Numbered from the stretch's first letter, positions 51,444 through 60,559 are shown. The stretch is DNA of 64,000 nt from Desulfosporosinus hippei DSM 8344 (GCF_900100785.1 NZ_FNCP01000014.1:62001-126000); one strand, 5' to 3'. Numbers and translations are program-made. Notes: generated from the letters alone by a model not told the origin.

Positions 51444-51556
51444 TCTCCTCAAATTCGGATTCGAATCCGAATTTGAACTGCCGCCTTGCGGTGCTTCATT
51501 TCGGTATCCCAAAGGAAGAACGGGGAAATTCATCCTCGATATGGATAGCGAAGCGT
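51444..51556 (+). repeat. palindrome-headed dispersed repeat R4, copy 2
   Basis: A perfect 26-bp palindrome (CAAATTCGGATTC and its complement) is followed by the conserved tail GCGGTGCTTCATTTCGGTAT. It matches 1265-1375. It leads directly into a HIT fragment. Confidence 0.65.
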
Positions 51557-51675
51557 TTTTCACGAGCATATTCATGTTATTCCCCGTTATGAAAGGGAGG
51601 TCTCAAATCCATTGGCCGAGTTTGGAATGTTAAGAAGAGTATTGTTCCATATGACGGAAATAGGGAGAAGTTAAG
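51557..51675 (+). pseudogene. HIT-family gene, 3' fragment (copy 3)
   Basis: It matches the last 120 bp of the HIT gene (histidine triad region with HEHIHVIPRY and NVKKSIVPYDG) with several changes, including loss of the first triad histidine codon context. It is more decayed than the copy at 35793. Confidence 0.8.
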
Positions 51676-51735
51676 CATGGCCCAGAATGACAGTGTTGTC
51701 GTTTCTGGGCCATGCTTATTTTCTAATGCTCTGAT
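51676..51735 (+). repeat. hairpin repeat R3, copy 3
   Basis: CATGGCCCAGAA and TTCTGGGCCATG form a perfect 12-bp stem, extended by TGACA/TGTCG inside, followed by CTTATTTTCT. It is the clearest terminator-like version of R3. Confidence 0.75.
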
Positions 51736-51940
51736 GTAATCTCGGCAAGGCGGGTTTTAATGCCAACTCCAGAAAATAGAAGGCCATGCCTCGGGAAAGT
51801 TCGGCGTCAGCGCCTTTTGTTTGCAGATAAGCGATTCCCAGCTCCCATAAATCCTGGCGGCTACGCTTAGCTAAAACGGAATATCGTTTGCGGACATATT
51901 CATAGCCGATCTCAAAATCACTGAGGTCTCGTCTGGACAT
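51716..51940 (-). CDS. small hypothetical protein, 74 aa, in XRE module
   Basis: MSRRDLSDFEIGYEYVRKRY and GADAELSRGMAFYFLELALK. It overlaps the end of the upstream XRE gene by 23 nt, so the two are translated from one transcript. No family is recognised. The paralogue at 30053-30271 keeps the same arrangement although its XRE gene has decayed, which suggests this small gene matters on its own. Confidence 0.6.
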   Translation of the reverse strand: MSRRDLSDFEIGYEYVRKRYSVLAKRSRQDLWELGIAYLQTKGADAELSRGMAFYFLELALKPALPRLHQSIRK

Positions 51941-52163
51941 GCTTTTCCTCCTGCTGTTCAGGGGATTGTTCTCCGATCAGTTCGGAAATACTAACACCGA
52001 GGGCGGCAGCGAGCTTGGTCAAGGTTCGGATTGAACCTGCTGAATGACCATTTTCAATTTTATTAATCATGCTCTCGTCCATATGAATTAAATCAGCTAG
52101 TTGTTTTTGAGTTAGTCTGAGTGATACTCTTAGCTTTTTAATTTGTTTTGCCGTTGTATTCAC
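51918..52163 (-). CDS. XRE-family regulator, leftward gene of module copy 2
   Basis: The 81-residue protein has a helix-turn-helix: QIKKLRVSLRLTQKQLADLI followed by HMDESMINKIENGHSAGSIR. The Gln-rich end (EQSPEQQEEKHVQ) is non-conserved. It starts at GTG after AGGGGTGG. It is divergent from the second XRE gene across a shared control region. The corresponding gene in module 1 is a pseudogene. Confidence 0.85.
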   Translation of the reverse strand: MNTTAKQIKKLRVSLRLTQKQLADLIHMDESMINKIENGHSAGSIRTLTKLAAALGVSISELIGEQSPEQQEEKHVQTRPQ

Positions 52164-52193
52164 AATAAGACCACCCCTGATTAAAAGATTATA

Positions 52194-52286
52194 GAATTAT
52201 ATTCATAATGTCAATATATAAAGTGAATTAAAATCATGATATTTACATTTGTGTGATTCAGATATAATTGAACATGAATTATATTC
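52194..52286. promoter_or_regulatory. divergent control region of XRE module copy 2
   Basis: Boxes GAATTATATTC at 52194-52204 and 52276-52286, with TTTACA and TATAAT between them, match module 1 almost base for base. Conservation of the boxes in both modules supports their role as operators. Confidence 0.55.
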
Positions 52287-52299
52287 AGGATGTGATGAG

Positions 52300-52608
52300 A
52301 TGAATTACGGACAGCGAATCAAGTACTTTCGTACTACAGTCGGAATTTCCGCCAATGCTTTAGCGAAAAAAATCGGACTGGATCCGACTACAATTTATAA
52401 AATTGAAGCCAACGATTCAAAACCCTCACTGGGTTCCCTCGAAAGCATTTGTGCTGCTCTGGGCATTAGTCTTGCCGAATTCTTTACAGAAGAAGAACAG
52501 GTCTTGGAGCCTGAGGTTCAACGACTACTGAGTACCGTGAAAAAACTTTCACTGGAACAAGTCGATTATCTGCAGAAGTTCTTGGAATCGCTGAGTAATG
52601 ATTTTTAA
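52300..52608 (+). CDS. XRE-family transcriptional regulator (module copy 2)
   Basis: The 102-residue protein MNYGQRIKYFRTTVGISANA and onward has a helix-turn-helix (KKIGLDPTTIYKIEANDSKP) and a C-terminal helix QRLLSTVKKLSLEQVDYLQK. It differs from the 30615-30920 protein at only about 15 positions, so the duplication is recent. It likely controls the divergent small operon. Confidence 0.87.
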   Translation: MNYGQRIKYFRTTVGISANALAKKIGLDPTTIYKIEANDSKPSLGSLESICAALGISLAEFFTEEEQVLEPEVQRLLSTVKKLSLEQVDYLQKFLESLSNDF

Positions 52609-52663
52609 TAACGCAGAACAAAAAAGACCCCATAACATGATGGAGGACTTTCCCTTTAATGCT

Positions 52664-52785
52664 GGGTGCCAATCAGTTTTTGGTGCCCTTTTGCTATAGT
52701 TTTTGAAATATTTGGTGAAGGGTGAAAGGAAAAGATAAAAGTTCGGTGAAAAAGATACAATGCGTCAAAGGTTGTCCGTAAGGTC
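52664..52785 (+). repeat. hairpin-headed dispersed repeat R1, copy 3 (diverged)
   Basis: GGGTGCCAATCAG/TTTTTGGTGCCC, then TTTTTGAAATATTTGGTGAA, GTTCGGTGAAAAAG and GCGTCAAAGGTTGTCC. It has a shorter loop and a disrupted second palindrome compared with copies 2 and 4. Confidence 0.65.
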
Positions 52786-52810
52786 TGATTACATTCTAGG
52801 GGGAGTTTTC

Positions 52811-52990
52811 GTGTTTCGTAATGTTGAACAGAGAAAATTAGGCCAAACACGCTCAGGTATTGAATATATTAGCACTATGTCCCCTGATGGAGTTAATCTG
52901 GCAGTTTTTGATAATAGCTTATTAAAGTGTACAAGCACGACCGTTTATGATGTAAAGGCTCTTAACTATTCATATGACAAAGTTAAATAG
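52811..52990 (+). CDS. small hypothetical protein, 59 aa
   Basis: A GTG start with TAGGGGGAG about 8 nt upstream opens MFRNVEQRKLGQTRSGIEYI and onward to DVKALNYSYDKVK. It has coding-like composition and a good RBS, and a terminator follows 10 nt after the stop. No family is recognised. It sits between repeat R1 copy 3 and the Shango-like operon. Confidence 0.5.
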   Translation: MFRNVEQRKLGQTRSGIEYISTMSPDGVNLAVFDNSLLKCTSTTVYDVKALNYSYDKVK

Positions 52991-52999
52991 ACTTAGTTG

Positions 53000-53029
53000 C
53001 GCCGCAGTGAATTCTGTCGGCGTTTTTTT
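53000..53029 (+). terminator. terminator before the Shango-like operon
   Basis: CGCCGCAG/CTGTCGGCG (one bulge) followed by TTTTTTT. Confidence 0.75.
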
Positions 53030-53209
53030 CTGAAGAAAATTGAAAATTGCTTATATCCGGTTTCAAAGAAAGAAATGGCGAAAAGATCTGAAATTTTCCA
53101 TTTTGTCAAGATCAATACAGGAAATTACAATTTTTAAAAGAAATATACCAAAAGGCTTCATTGTCCTTAAATAAGTTCATAGGCTAATGCAAAGGTTGGT
53201 GAAAATAAG

Positions 53210-56200
53210 ATGAGCCTTTTTAAAAATATTTTATCCGGAATCTCCGGTATCTTTTCCGGCTCCCCATACCGAATTATTCTCTCTACAGAAGACAAGAAAT
53301 TCTATCTAAATGCGTATAAAGGAGCCGGAGCGATACCCTTTGCTCAGCTGCTGAATAAATATCCGCAGTTAGGTGATCTATCTGTCTGGTTGAACTATGA
53401 GAAAGGACGCCCAGTAATCCCTCTGGGAAACTTAGCCTATGTAAAAAAGGAATTGTCCCGCTTAATTTCGGAGGAGCAAAAAAATAAGCCTGAGATTGTG
53501 ATACCCCAGGAAATTCAGCTGCTCAAGCCCGGGAAAATGCCGGCAGGATTTGAAATCCGGTATAGTTGGAACAACTTGGAAAAAGCTATCCAACCCCAAC
53601 TGAGGGGAGAATATTGGGGAGAAGGCACATATGTATCAGAAAACAGCTATTGGAACATGCCTGGCTTTACTGAAAACGATGACCCTTGGCTGAGGAAAAA
53701 TAAAATCCAGGGCCAAGAAATCCTTGAATTTCTCCGCGCGATCCTTCCCCAATGGCAAAGGCGCAGTCTCCCGGTACAATCTGAAATCGTCCTGGAAGTA
53801 GAACCTGCCTGCACTATTAAAATCAACCGGGTCCGTATAGATTCCGTCACCTGTGAAGCTCTCTGGCGGGTAAATCCCGGGAGCATCGCTGAAATCCCTT
53901 CATTGGCAGGCTATATAATTGCAGGCTCTTCACTTGGCGAGGGATTTAATCCCGCCGGGCTTTCCTTGCAAATTCCGCTTCAGAGCGGGGAGTTTACCCT
54001 CAGGGGTGAAGAAATTGCTGTCTTTCAGCGGGAAATCCTACCTAAAATCAAAAAGTGGATCAAAGGCAACCTGGAGGAATTGTCTGACAGACACCGGGTG
54101 ACGGAAAACAGAGGAGAGCTTATTCTTTCCATCGCCAGAGGAGAAATGAATGGTATAGGCTATGCGGAAGCGATTCCTTATTTTGTGGAGGGAAATGAAA
54201 GAATTAAAGCGGAAGATCTCTCCAGGAAAATCCAAGCAGATAAAAAATATATCCGCTTGGAGAGTGGCTGGTATCCGGTGGAAAGTTTGAAACAGCTTGG
54301 GTTAGGGCCTATGGGGCGTTTAATTGACGGAACAGCATTAAGCAATTACCTTAGGTTGTCCGCCCCGGAAATTCTGCTGAGAGGTTCGGAGCGCTTTGAT
54401 GGCCCTTGGCAGCGGCTTGAGTTTCCGGAGCTGAATTTGCCAGCCAATGCTGCACCGGGGAAGATTGCAGCTGAACATCTGAAGTTCATGATCCAATGGG
54501 GGATTCCCGGAGGTCTTACCGGAGCTTTTGCCGATTATGAGATTACCCTGCTGGAAACTTTGACTGATCTGCTCCGGGAATCCCCAAAAATCCGGGTGCT
54601 GCTGGTGGGAAAAAAGATTCTTTTCAGCCAAATGACGGAGCAATGGCAAGCTATTCTCTCCGCAAAATATGAAGGAAATAAGAAAGACCCGGAATTAAAA
54701 TGCAATGCTGCCGGATTGTATATGGCGACTCCCAATGCCTTGGAAAATTACCCGGGGCTGAGCCGGGCTAAATGGGATCTGCTCATGATTCTGGAAGCCG
54801 ATGCTTTGCTTAAGTCCAGCATCTCAAAGCTATACAACAATCTCATCGCCTGTAAAGCCCGCCTGGTTCTGGGCCTGTTTAGCGGTACCGGGTTTTTCAG
54901 GCATCAGCAATCCTTGGAGGCCCTTTCAACTCTGTTTGGCATTCAGGATAGAGAAACAGTTTGGAAGTATGGGGTTCGCAATCCTTATGAAGACAGAATA
55001 GCCTTGCCTCCCGCCTATCAATTGCGGCAAAAGCCTGTAAGCGGCGTAAAAACACCGGGAGGGCCGGCTGAATTTACCCTTCGGAATGATTTGCCGGGTA
55101 CGGCCCAGCCCATTCCTCCTAGGACTGAACAAAAGGTACAAGTAGCCACTGCTGAAGGCGACCTGGAATTCAGCTTCTCCATTGAAGTCAGTACGTCTAA
55201 TTCCTCTACCGGCTATTATAACGGAGAAAGTTTTCTCCAAGAAGCGAAGAAGCTCGTTGGACATGTGGAATCTAAAGCCAGGTTTGTTCCCTTTATGTCC
55301 TATTGGCCGACGTACAGTTCCATGAGCGCCGAACAGCAGAAGTGGTATTTTTACTGGCGAGGGCAGGTCAGAAAAGGACTTTATCCCGACACGGATCTTT
55401 CTTACATCTTTGTTCATGTCTATGAACTGATTAATAATGTAGGTGGCTTAAAGCCTCAGGATGGATACCGGCAGTTGTTTGATCTATGGATCAGCTACCG
55501 GGAGCGCTATCCGAAGCTGGATCATTATTTGGTGGACTGGCTTATGGATTATGCGGCTATGTTCGGGTGCGACAGCGACCCTCTGCAAATCTATGAGCAA
55601 CTCGACACCCGGAACGCGGATTCTGTTTACCTGGATATCATCCTGACTCGCTATAACAAGTCCGGAATCTATCGTTTTCCCCTGGAGTTAATTAACCGGC
55701 TTTCGGACTATAATCTTTTTCGCAGTAAATTCTACAATGAAAGCGGTCAAGACCTTGTGGCGGAATATATCCCGAAAACTATCGAAAAAGTCAATGAGTT
55801 TCTGTTACAACAGCACCATTTAGGAATGCTGGATATGTTTCAACCCAGTCAAAGGGAGAAAATACAGCATGCACCTTTCCGCAGTGCGGTGCACTGCTAT
55901 GATGCAGGCCGGCAGATTACCCTCGAGACGATTCCTTACACCAGGCACAAACCTTTACGGGAATTTCTTACCGCCGTGATCAAACACACTGAAAACAAGC
56001 TCAGAGAAGCGAAGGGATACAAGGGAAGACTGCGAGGTTACGGGCTGGAGTCTGAAATCAGGATCTGGATCGATGATTATCTGGCATCCGAAATAGAAGG
56101 TCTGGAACCGGCAACCAAGTCCTCTCTTAAAATAGAGCTGGATCCGTCTAAAATAGACCAGCTGATCAAAGACTCCAATAAAGTACGGGATATGCTGATC

Positions 56201-56887
56201 ATCGCTGAAATTGAGGTTCAACCAGAAGACAAGGAGGTGCCCCGGCCCGGAAGAGAGAAGACTGTCGCTGGCAATATAGAGAGGCCTCTGGGAACGCCGG
56301 TTCAATTACTGACGGATTTGGAGCCTGTTCATCAATTGCTGGAGGAGCTTGATGACCAGCAATTAGGATTGCTCAGAGCATTCGCAGAAAATCTGTGGGT
56401 ATTAGAAGATTCAATATTATCCGGGTTGTTCCCTGATCTGTTGATAGACTCGGTAGTTGACAATATCAATGAGCTGTCTCTCCAACATCTCGGCGACCTG
56501 CTCATTGCCGTTGAGGGCAGTCAGAAAATTGTTGCCGATGACTTCCGGGATGAACTGGAATATATATTACCCCGCCTGGAAGAGGCAAAGCCGCAGAAGC
56601 CGGAACATTCCAATCCGGCGCAGGATCTTTCTGAGGAGTGGAAACGCTTCCGGCTGAATATCTCCGCTTTTCAATACCGGGTTTTGAAGGCCTTCAGCCA
56701 GGAAGAGGACTTAATCGCCAGGATCGATAAAATTGCTGGAGAGTCCCTGATGATGCCCGAAATCCTGATTGATTCCATTAATGAATTGGCCTTGGAGAAT
56801 CTTGGCGATATAATTATTAATGTGGAATCTTTTCCACCGGTAATCAATGAAGAATACCGGGATATGCTTAAGAAAATTACAGCATAA
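53210..56887 (+). CDS. TerB-N/TerB-C protein of a Shango-like defence operon (SngA-like)
   Basis: The 1225-residue protein has a TerB-N domain at about 694-742 (FMSYWPTYSSMSAEQQKWYF followed by YWRGQVRKG and TDLSYIFVHVYELINN) and a TerB-C-like region from about 970. The N-terminal half (about 400-560) looks like a dead SNF2-type ATPase lobe: the Walker A position lacks GKT and the DEAH position reads LMILEADALLKSS. The C-terminus holds two tandem copies of a helical unit (LIDSVVDNINELSLQHLGDL and LIDSINELALENLGDIIINV). TerB-containing proteins with an ATPase and a helicase form the Shango anti-phage system. RBS is weak (GGTGAAAATAAG). Confidence 0.75.
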   Translation: MSLFKNILSGISGIFSGSPYRIILSTEDKKFYLNAYKGAGAIPFAQLLNKYPQLGDLSVWLNYEKGRPVIPLGNLAYVKKELSRLISEEQKNKPEIVIPQEIQLLKPGKMPAGFEIRYSWNNLEKAIQPQLRGEYWGEGTYVSENSYWNMPGFTENDDPWLRKNKIQGQEILEFLRAILPQWQRRSLPVQSEIVLEVEPACTIKINRVRIDSVTCEALWRVNPGSIAEIPSLAGYIIAGSSLGEGFNPAGLSLQIPLQSGEFTLRGEEIAVFQREILPKIKKWIKGNLEELSDRHRVTENRGELILSIARGEMNGIGYAEAIPYFVEGNERIKAEDLSRKIQADKKYIRLESGWYPVESLKQLGLGPMGRLIDGTALSNYLRLSAPEILLRGSERFDGPWQRLEFPELNLPANAAPGKIAAEHLKFMIQWGIPGGLTGAFADYEITLLETLTDLLRESPKIRVLLVGKKILFSQMTEQWQAILSAKYEGNKKDPELKCNAAGLYMATPNALENYPGLSRAKWDLLMILEADALLKSSISKLYNNLIACKARLVLGLFSGTGFFRHQQSLEALSTLFGIQDRETVWKYGVRNPYEDRIALPPAYQLRQKPVSGVKTPGGPAEFTLRNDLPGTAQPIPPRTEQKVQVATAEGDLEFSFSIEVSTSNSSTGYYNGESFLQEAKKLVGHVESKARFVPFMSYWPTYSSMSAEQQKWYFYWRGQVRKGLYPDTDLSYIFVHVYELINNVGGLKPQDGYRQLFDLWISYRERYPKLDHYLVDWLMDYAAMFGCDSDPLQIYEQLDTRNADSVYLDIILTRYNKSGIYRFPLELINRLSDYNLFRSKFYNESGQDLVAEYIPKTIEKVNEFLLQQHHLGMLDMFQPSQREKIQHAPFRSAVHCYDAGRQITLETIPYTRHKPLREFLTAVIKHTENKLREAKGYKGRLRGYGLESEIRIWIDDYLASEIEGLEPATKSSLKIELDPSKIDQLIKDSNKVRDMLIIAEIEVQPEDKEVPRPGREKTVAGNIERPLGTPVQLLTDLEPVHQLLEELDDQQLGLLRAFAENLWVLEDSILSGLFPDLLIDSVVDNINELSLQHLGDLLIAVEGSQKIVADDFRDELEYILPRLEEAKPQKPEHSNPAQDLSEEWKRFRLNISAFQYRVLKAFSQEEDLIARIDKIAGESLMMPEILIDSINELALENLGDIIINVESFPPVINEEYRDMLKKITA

Positions 56888-56903
56888 GATAGGCGGGAAT
56901 GGA

Positions 56904-58235
56904 ATGAGTCAAATGAAAATACCGAAAAGAATCAGCACTGCATTAATCCAGTCACTGTCGGCGGGAGTGGTTCCCAGGATCGGACTGGAGTATATAGCGG
57001 TGGGCAGAAAAGAAGAAATCGAATCTCTTCTGGGTGACCTGGAAAATGTGGGGGAGGGGGGAGCCTCCTTCCGGTTTATTGTCGGAAGGTATGGCAGCGG
57101 CAAGAGTTTTCTCATGCAAACACTCCGTAACTATGCCATGGAAAGGAATTATGTCGTTGCCGATGGGGATTTGTCACCGGAGCGCCGTTTCACGGGGACC
57201 AAAGGACAGGGGCTGGCTACTTACCGGGAATTGATGACTAATTTATCGACTAAGACCAGACCCGACGGCGGCGCTTTAGCCTCAATCCTGGAAAAATGGA
57301 TTGGGGGAATCCAGATGGAGGTTATGAAAGATACAGGGCTGCGTCCTCAGGGTAACGGTTTTGGCGAGGCGGTAGAGCTCAAGATCTTTGAGACTGTAAA
57401 CCAGATGTCTGGCCTGGTCCATGGCTTTGACTTCGCCAATGCGGTGACAGCTTATTGGAATGGTTACCGTCAGGCCGATGAGAGTAAAAAAGCAGCTGCT
57501 TTGCGCTGGCTGCGGGGGGAATTTGCCACGAAGACCGAGGCTAAAGCTTTTCTGAATGTCCAGATGATTATCGATGACGAAAGCTGGTATGACTACATTA
57601 AATTGATGGCGTCTTTCGTGGTCCGGATAGGCTATAAAGGTTTGATTACGTTTCTTGATGAAGGAGTTAACCTTTACAAAATCAGCAATAGTATAGCTAG
57701 GCAAAGCAATTATGAAAAGCTACTGACTATGTTCAACGATACCATGCAGGGCAAGGCCCAGCATCTGGGCATCCTTTTGGGCGGTACTCCTCAATTTGTG
57801 GAGGATCAGCGCAGGGGATTATACAGTTATGAGGCCTTGCGCTCCCGATTGGCGGAGAGCAGGTTCAGTCAGGGAGGGTTGCGAGATCTCTTTGGCCCGA
57901 TTATCCGCTTACAGACCCTGACTCATGAAGAAATATTTGTACTGCTTAAGCGTTTGGTTGAAGTCCATGGACAGCATTATGGCTATGAACCCCGCATCAC
58001 GGAGCAGGATATGATGGCTTTCATGCAGGAAGTGGCAGGGAGGATGGGTGCCGACGAACTTTTAACACCAAGAGAGGTGGTCCGGGACTTTATCGGGATA
58101 TTAAATATCCTGCTGCAGAACCCCCGGATATCTTGCAGTGAAGTTTTGTATGGGCCTGATTTTAAACTGAGAGCGGCCGATCAAGATCCGGAACAAATAG
58201 GTGCAGATAATGAATATGCGGAATTCAGCTTATGA
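56904..58235 (+). CDS. BrxD/DUF2791-like P-loop ATPase (SngB-like)
   Basis: The 443-residue protein starts at the ATG after GGCGGGAATGGA. Walker A is GRYGSGKSFLM (about residue 60) in the context ASFRFIVGRYGSGKS, and Walker B is LITFLDEGVNLYK (about 247). This arrangement is typical of the DUF2791 ATPases known as BrxD in type 2 BREX and as the ATPase of Shango-like operons. No other BREX genes (pglZ, brxC, methylase) are present. It lies between the TerB gene and the helicase gene and overlaps the helicase start as ATGA. Confidence 0.8.
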   Translation: MSQMKIPKRISTALIQSLSAGVVPRIGLEYIAVGRKEEIESLLGDLENVGEGGASFRFIVGRYGSGKSFLMQTLRNYAMERNYVVADGDLSPERRFTGTKGQGLATYRELMTNLSTKTRPDGGALASILEKWIGGIQMEVMKDTGLRPQGNGFGEAVELKIFETVNQMSGLVHGFDFANAVTAYWNGYRQADESKKAAALRWLRGEFATKTEAKAFLNVQMIIDDESWYDYIKLMASFVVRIGYKGLITFLDEGVNLYKISNSIARQSNYEKLLTMFNDTMQGKAQHLGILLGGTPQFVEDQRRGLYSYEALRSRLAESRFSQGGLRDLFGPIIRLQTLTHEEIFVLLKRLVEVHGQHYGYEPRITEQDMMAFMQEVAGRMGADELLTPREVVRDFIGILNILLQNPRISCSEVLYGPDFKLRAADQDPEQIGADNEYAEFSL

Positions 58236-60496
58236 GCGGCAATCCGTTTTACCGGCTGGCCCCCTTTATCCAGGAATATATCTATAATCATCAATGGACA
58301 GAACTGCGGGCCGTGCAGGTGGAAGCCTGCCAGGTTGTCTTTGAGTCGGACGCCCACTTGCTTTTAGCTGCCGGCACTGCTTCGGGAAAAACCGAAGCAG
58401 CCTTTTTACCGGTGATTACCTTACTCCATGAAAATCCGCCTTCAAGTATTGGCGCTCTCTATATCGGCCCTTTAAAGGCTTTGATTAACGATCAATTTAT
58501 GCGGCTCAGCGATCTGCTGGCAGAGGCGCATCTTCCAGCCTGGCATTGGCACGGGGATGTATCTCAAAGCCACAAAAACAAGATGCTGAAGAATCCCCGG
58601 GGGATACTGCAGATTACCCCGGAATCCCTGGAGAGTATGCTCATCAACCGCAGTACGGGTATTTTGCGGCTCTTTGCCGATCTCCGCTTTATTGTTATTG
58701 ATGAAGTCCATGCCTTTATGGGGACGGACAGGGGCGGCCAGATTCTCTGCCAGCTGGAGCGGCTGACGCGGATGATCGGTCATCAGCCCAGAAGAATCGG
58801 TCTTTCCGCGACCTTGGGTGATTATGCCAAAGCTGAAAAGTGGCTGTCATCCGGGACGGAGAGGGCGGTAATCACTCCGATAGTTCAAGGGGGGCAGCAG
58901 AAAATTCGTCTGGCTGTGGAACACTTTTATCAGGATGAGGTTCAGGAAGAAAAGGAAGCCGCAAATCTGTACGAGCCGGAAGGGCAGCGGGAACATCAGC
59001 CGGAACAACAATCCGATAAAGTTTCCAAGCAAGGGATTCCACCCTTTGACCAATATATTTTTGAGCAGAGCAAAAATAAGAAATGTTTGATTTTTACCAA
59101 TAACCGGGAGCAGGCAGAGTACACGGTGGCCACCTTGCGTCAGTTGGCTGAAAGTAAAAGGATGCCGGATGTCTACCACGTTCACCATGGCAGCATCTCG
59201 GCGCCTTTGCGAGAAGCGGCAGAAAAGGCAATGAAGGAATCGCCGGAACCTTGTGTTACGGCTGCCACCATTACTTTAGAATTAGGGATTGATCTGGGAT
59301 ATCTGGAACGAATTATTCAGTTGGAGACCCCCTTTTCCGTTTCCAGCTTCGTCCAGCGCTTAGGGCGTTCAGGCCGCAGAGGTACTCCTTCGGAAATGTG
59401 GTTTGTTTGTAAGGAAGATCAAGGGGCAAATGACCTGCTCCCTAACCGGATTCCTTGGTCACTGCTTCAAGCCATTGCTATTATTCAGCTGTATTTGGAA
59501 GAACGATGGATCGAGCCGGTCAGTTCTAAGGATTATCCTTTTAGTCTCCTTTATCATCAAACCATGAGTACCCTGGCCGCTATGGGAGAATTGATACCGT
59601 CGGCACTGGCCCAAAGGGTGTTAACCTTGAGCCCTTTTAAGAACATTTCCAGTGAGGATTTCAGGCAGCTCTTACTTTACTTGATTGAAATTGATCATAT
59701 TGAGCAAACGGAAGAACGGGGACTGTTGGTGGGTTTAACCGGGGAGCAAGTAGTGCGTAATTTTCGCTTCTATTCGGTATTTCCGGACAATGAAGAATTT
59801 GCAGTACGCGATGAATCCAAGGAAGTCGGCAGTATTCTGTCGCCGCCGCCTCAAGGGGAGCGTTTTGCTCTAGCCGGCCGGACCTGGGAGGTCATGGAGA
59901 TTGATCTGAAACGCAAGACCGTTTATGCCAAACAGGTCAAGGGCAAGGTCCGTACTGTCTGGAACGGCGGTGGAGGCTCTATTCATTCCAAGATCCTGCA
60001 GCGCATGAAGCGGGTCTTGGAGGAAGATATTACTTATTCATACCTTCAGCCCGGTGCGGTTAAGCGGTTATGTGAAGCACGGGATTTAGCCCGGGAGACC
60101 GGGATCTTGAAAACTAATATTCTCCCATTAGGAGGTAATAGCTACTGCCTGGTTCCTTGGCTGGGAACAGTAGCTTATCGGACTCTGGAAAGGTGCCTGC
60201 GTTATGGGGGAGCCGAGATGTTTGAAATAAGGAATGTGGGCGGTCTTTCACCTTATTTTATTACCTTCAGTACGAAGAGCGGGTCTAAGATTGACCATAA
60301 TTCCCTGCTTAAGAGGATTATAGCTGGCGCTTCTGACACAGAGCAGCTTATGCAAGAAGATGAGGCACCACAATTGGAAAAATATGATGAGTTTATTCCT
60401 CCGTCTTTACTGAGGAAAGCATTCAGACATGATCATCTGGATTTGCATGAAGTAAAATTTGCGTTGGACTTTGAAAAAACCGGTCAGATCGTTTAA
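58232..60496 (+). CDS. Lhr-like DEAD/DEAH-box helicase (SngC-like)
   Basis: The 754-residue SF2 helicase has motif I AAGTASGKTEA, Ia GPLKALINDQ, II VIDEVHAF, III GLSATLG, IV CLIFTNNREQA, V TITLELGIDLG and VI QRLGRSGRRG. The C-terminal 200 residues include a winged-helix/Lhr-like region. It is the third gene of the Shango-like unit and is translationally coupled to the ATPase gene. BrxHI helicases of BREX are relatives, but the TerB partner favours Shango. Confidence 0.85.
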   Translation: MSGNPFYRLAPFIQEYIYNHQWTELRAVQVEACQVVFESDAHLLLAAGTASGKTEAAFLPVITLLHENPPSSIGALYIGPLKALINDQFMRLSDLLAEAHLPAWHWHGDVSQSHKNKMLKNPRGILQITPESLESMLINRSTGILRLFADLRFIVIDEVHAFMGTDRGGQILCQLERLTRMIGHQPRRIGLSATLGDYAKAEKWLSSGTERAVITPIVQGGQQKIRLAVEHFYQDEVQEEKEAANLYEPEGQREHQPEQQSDKVSKQGIPPFDQYIFEQSKNKKCLIFTNNREQAEYTVATLRQLAESKRMPDVYHVHHGSISAPLREAAEKAMKESPEPCVTAATITLELGIDLGYLERIIQLETPFSVSSFVQRLGRSGRRGTPSEMWFVCKEDQGANDLLPNRIPWSLLQAIAIIQLYLEERWIEPVSSKDYPFSLLYHQTMSTLAAMGELIPSALAQRVLTLSPFKNISSEDFRQLLLYLIEIDHIEQTEERGLLVGLTGEQVVRNFRFYSVFPDNEEFAVRDESKEVGSILSPPPQGERFALAGRTWEVMEIDLKRKTVYAKQVKGKVRTVWNGGGGSIHSKILQRMKRVLEEDITYSYLQPGAVKRLCEARDLARETGILKTNILPLGGNSYCLVPWLGTVAYRTLERCLRYGGAEMFEIRNVGGLSPYFITFSTKSGSKIDHNSLLKRIIAGASDTEQLMQEDEAPQLEKYDEFIPPSLLRKAFRHDHLDLHEVKFALDFEKTGQIV

Positions 60497-60559
60497 TAAC
60501 AGTAAGTTATTAGAAGCCGATGGCTGAAAATACTTCAAAAGGAAAAAGGACATGAATCG

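Noticed and set aside
56904-60496. type 2 BREX system (BrxD + BrxH)
   Set aside because: Both proteins have BREX relatives, but pglZ, brxC/pglY, a methyltransferase and brxA/B are absent, and the TerB protein points to a Shango-like operon instead.
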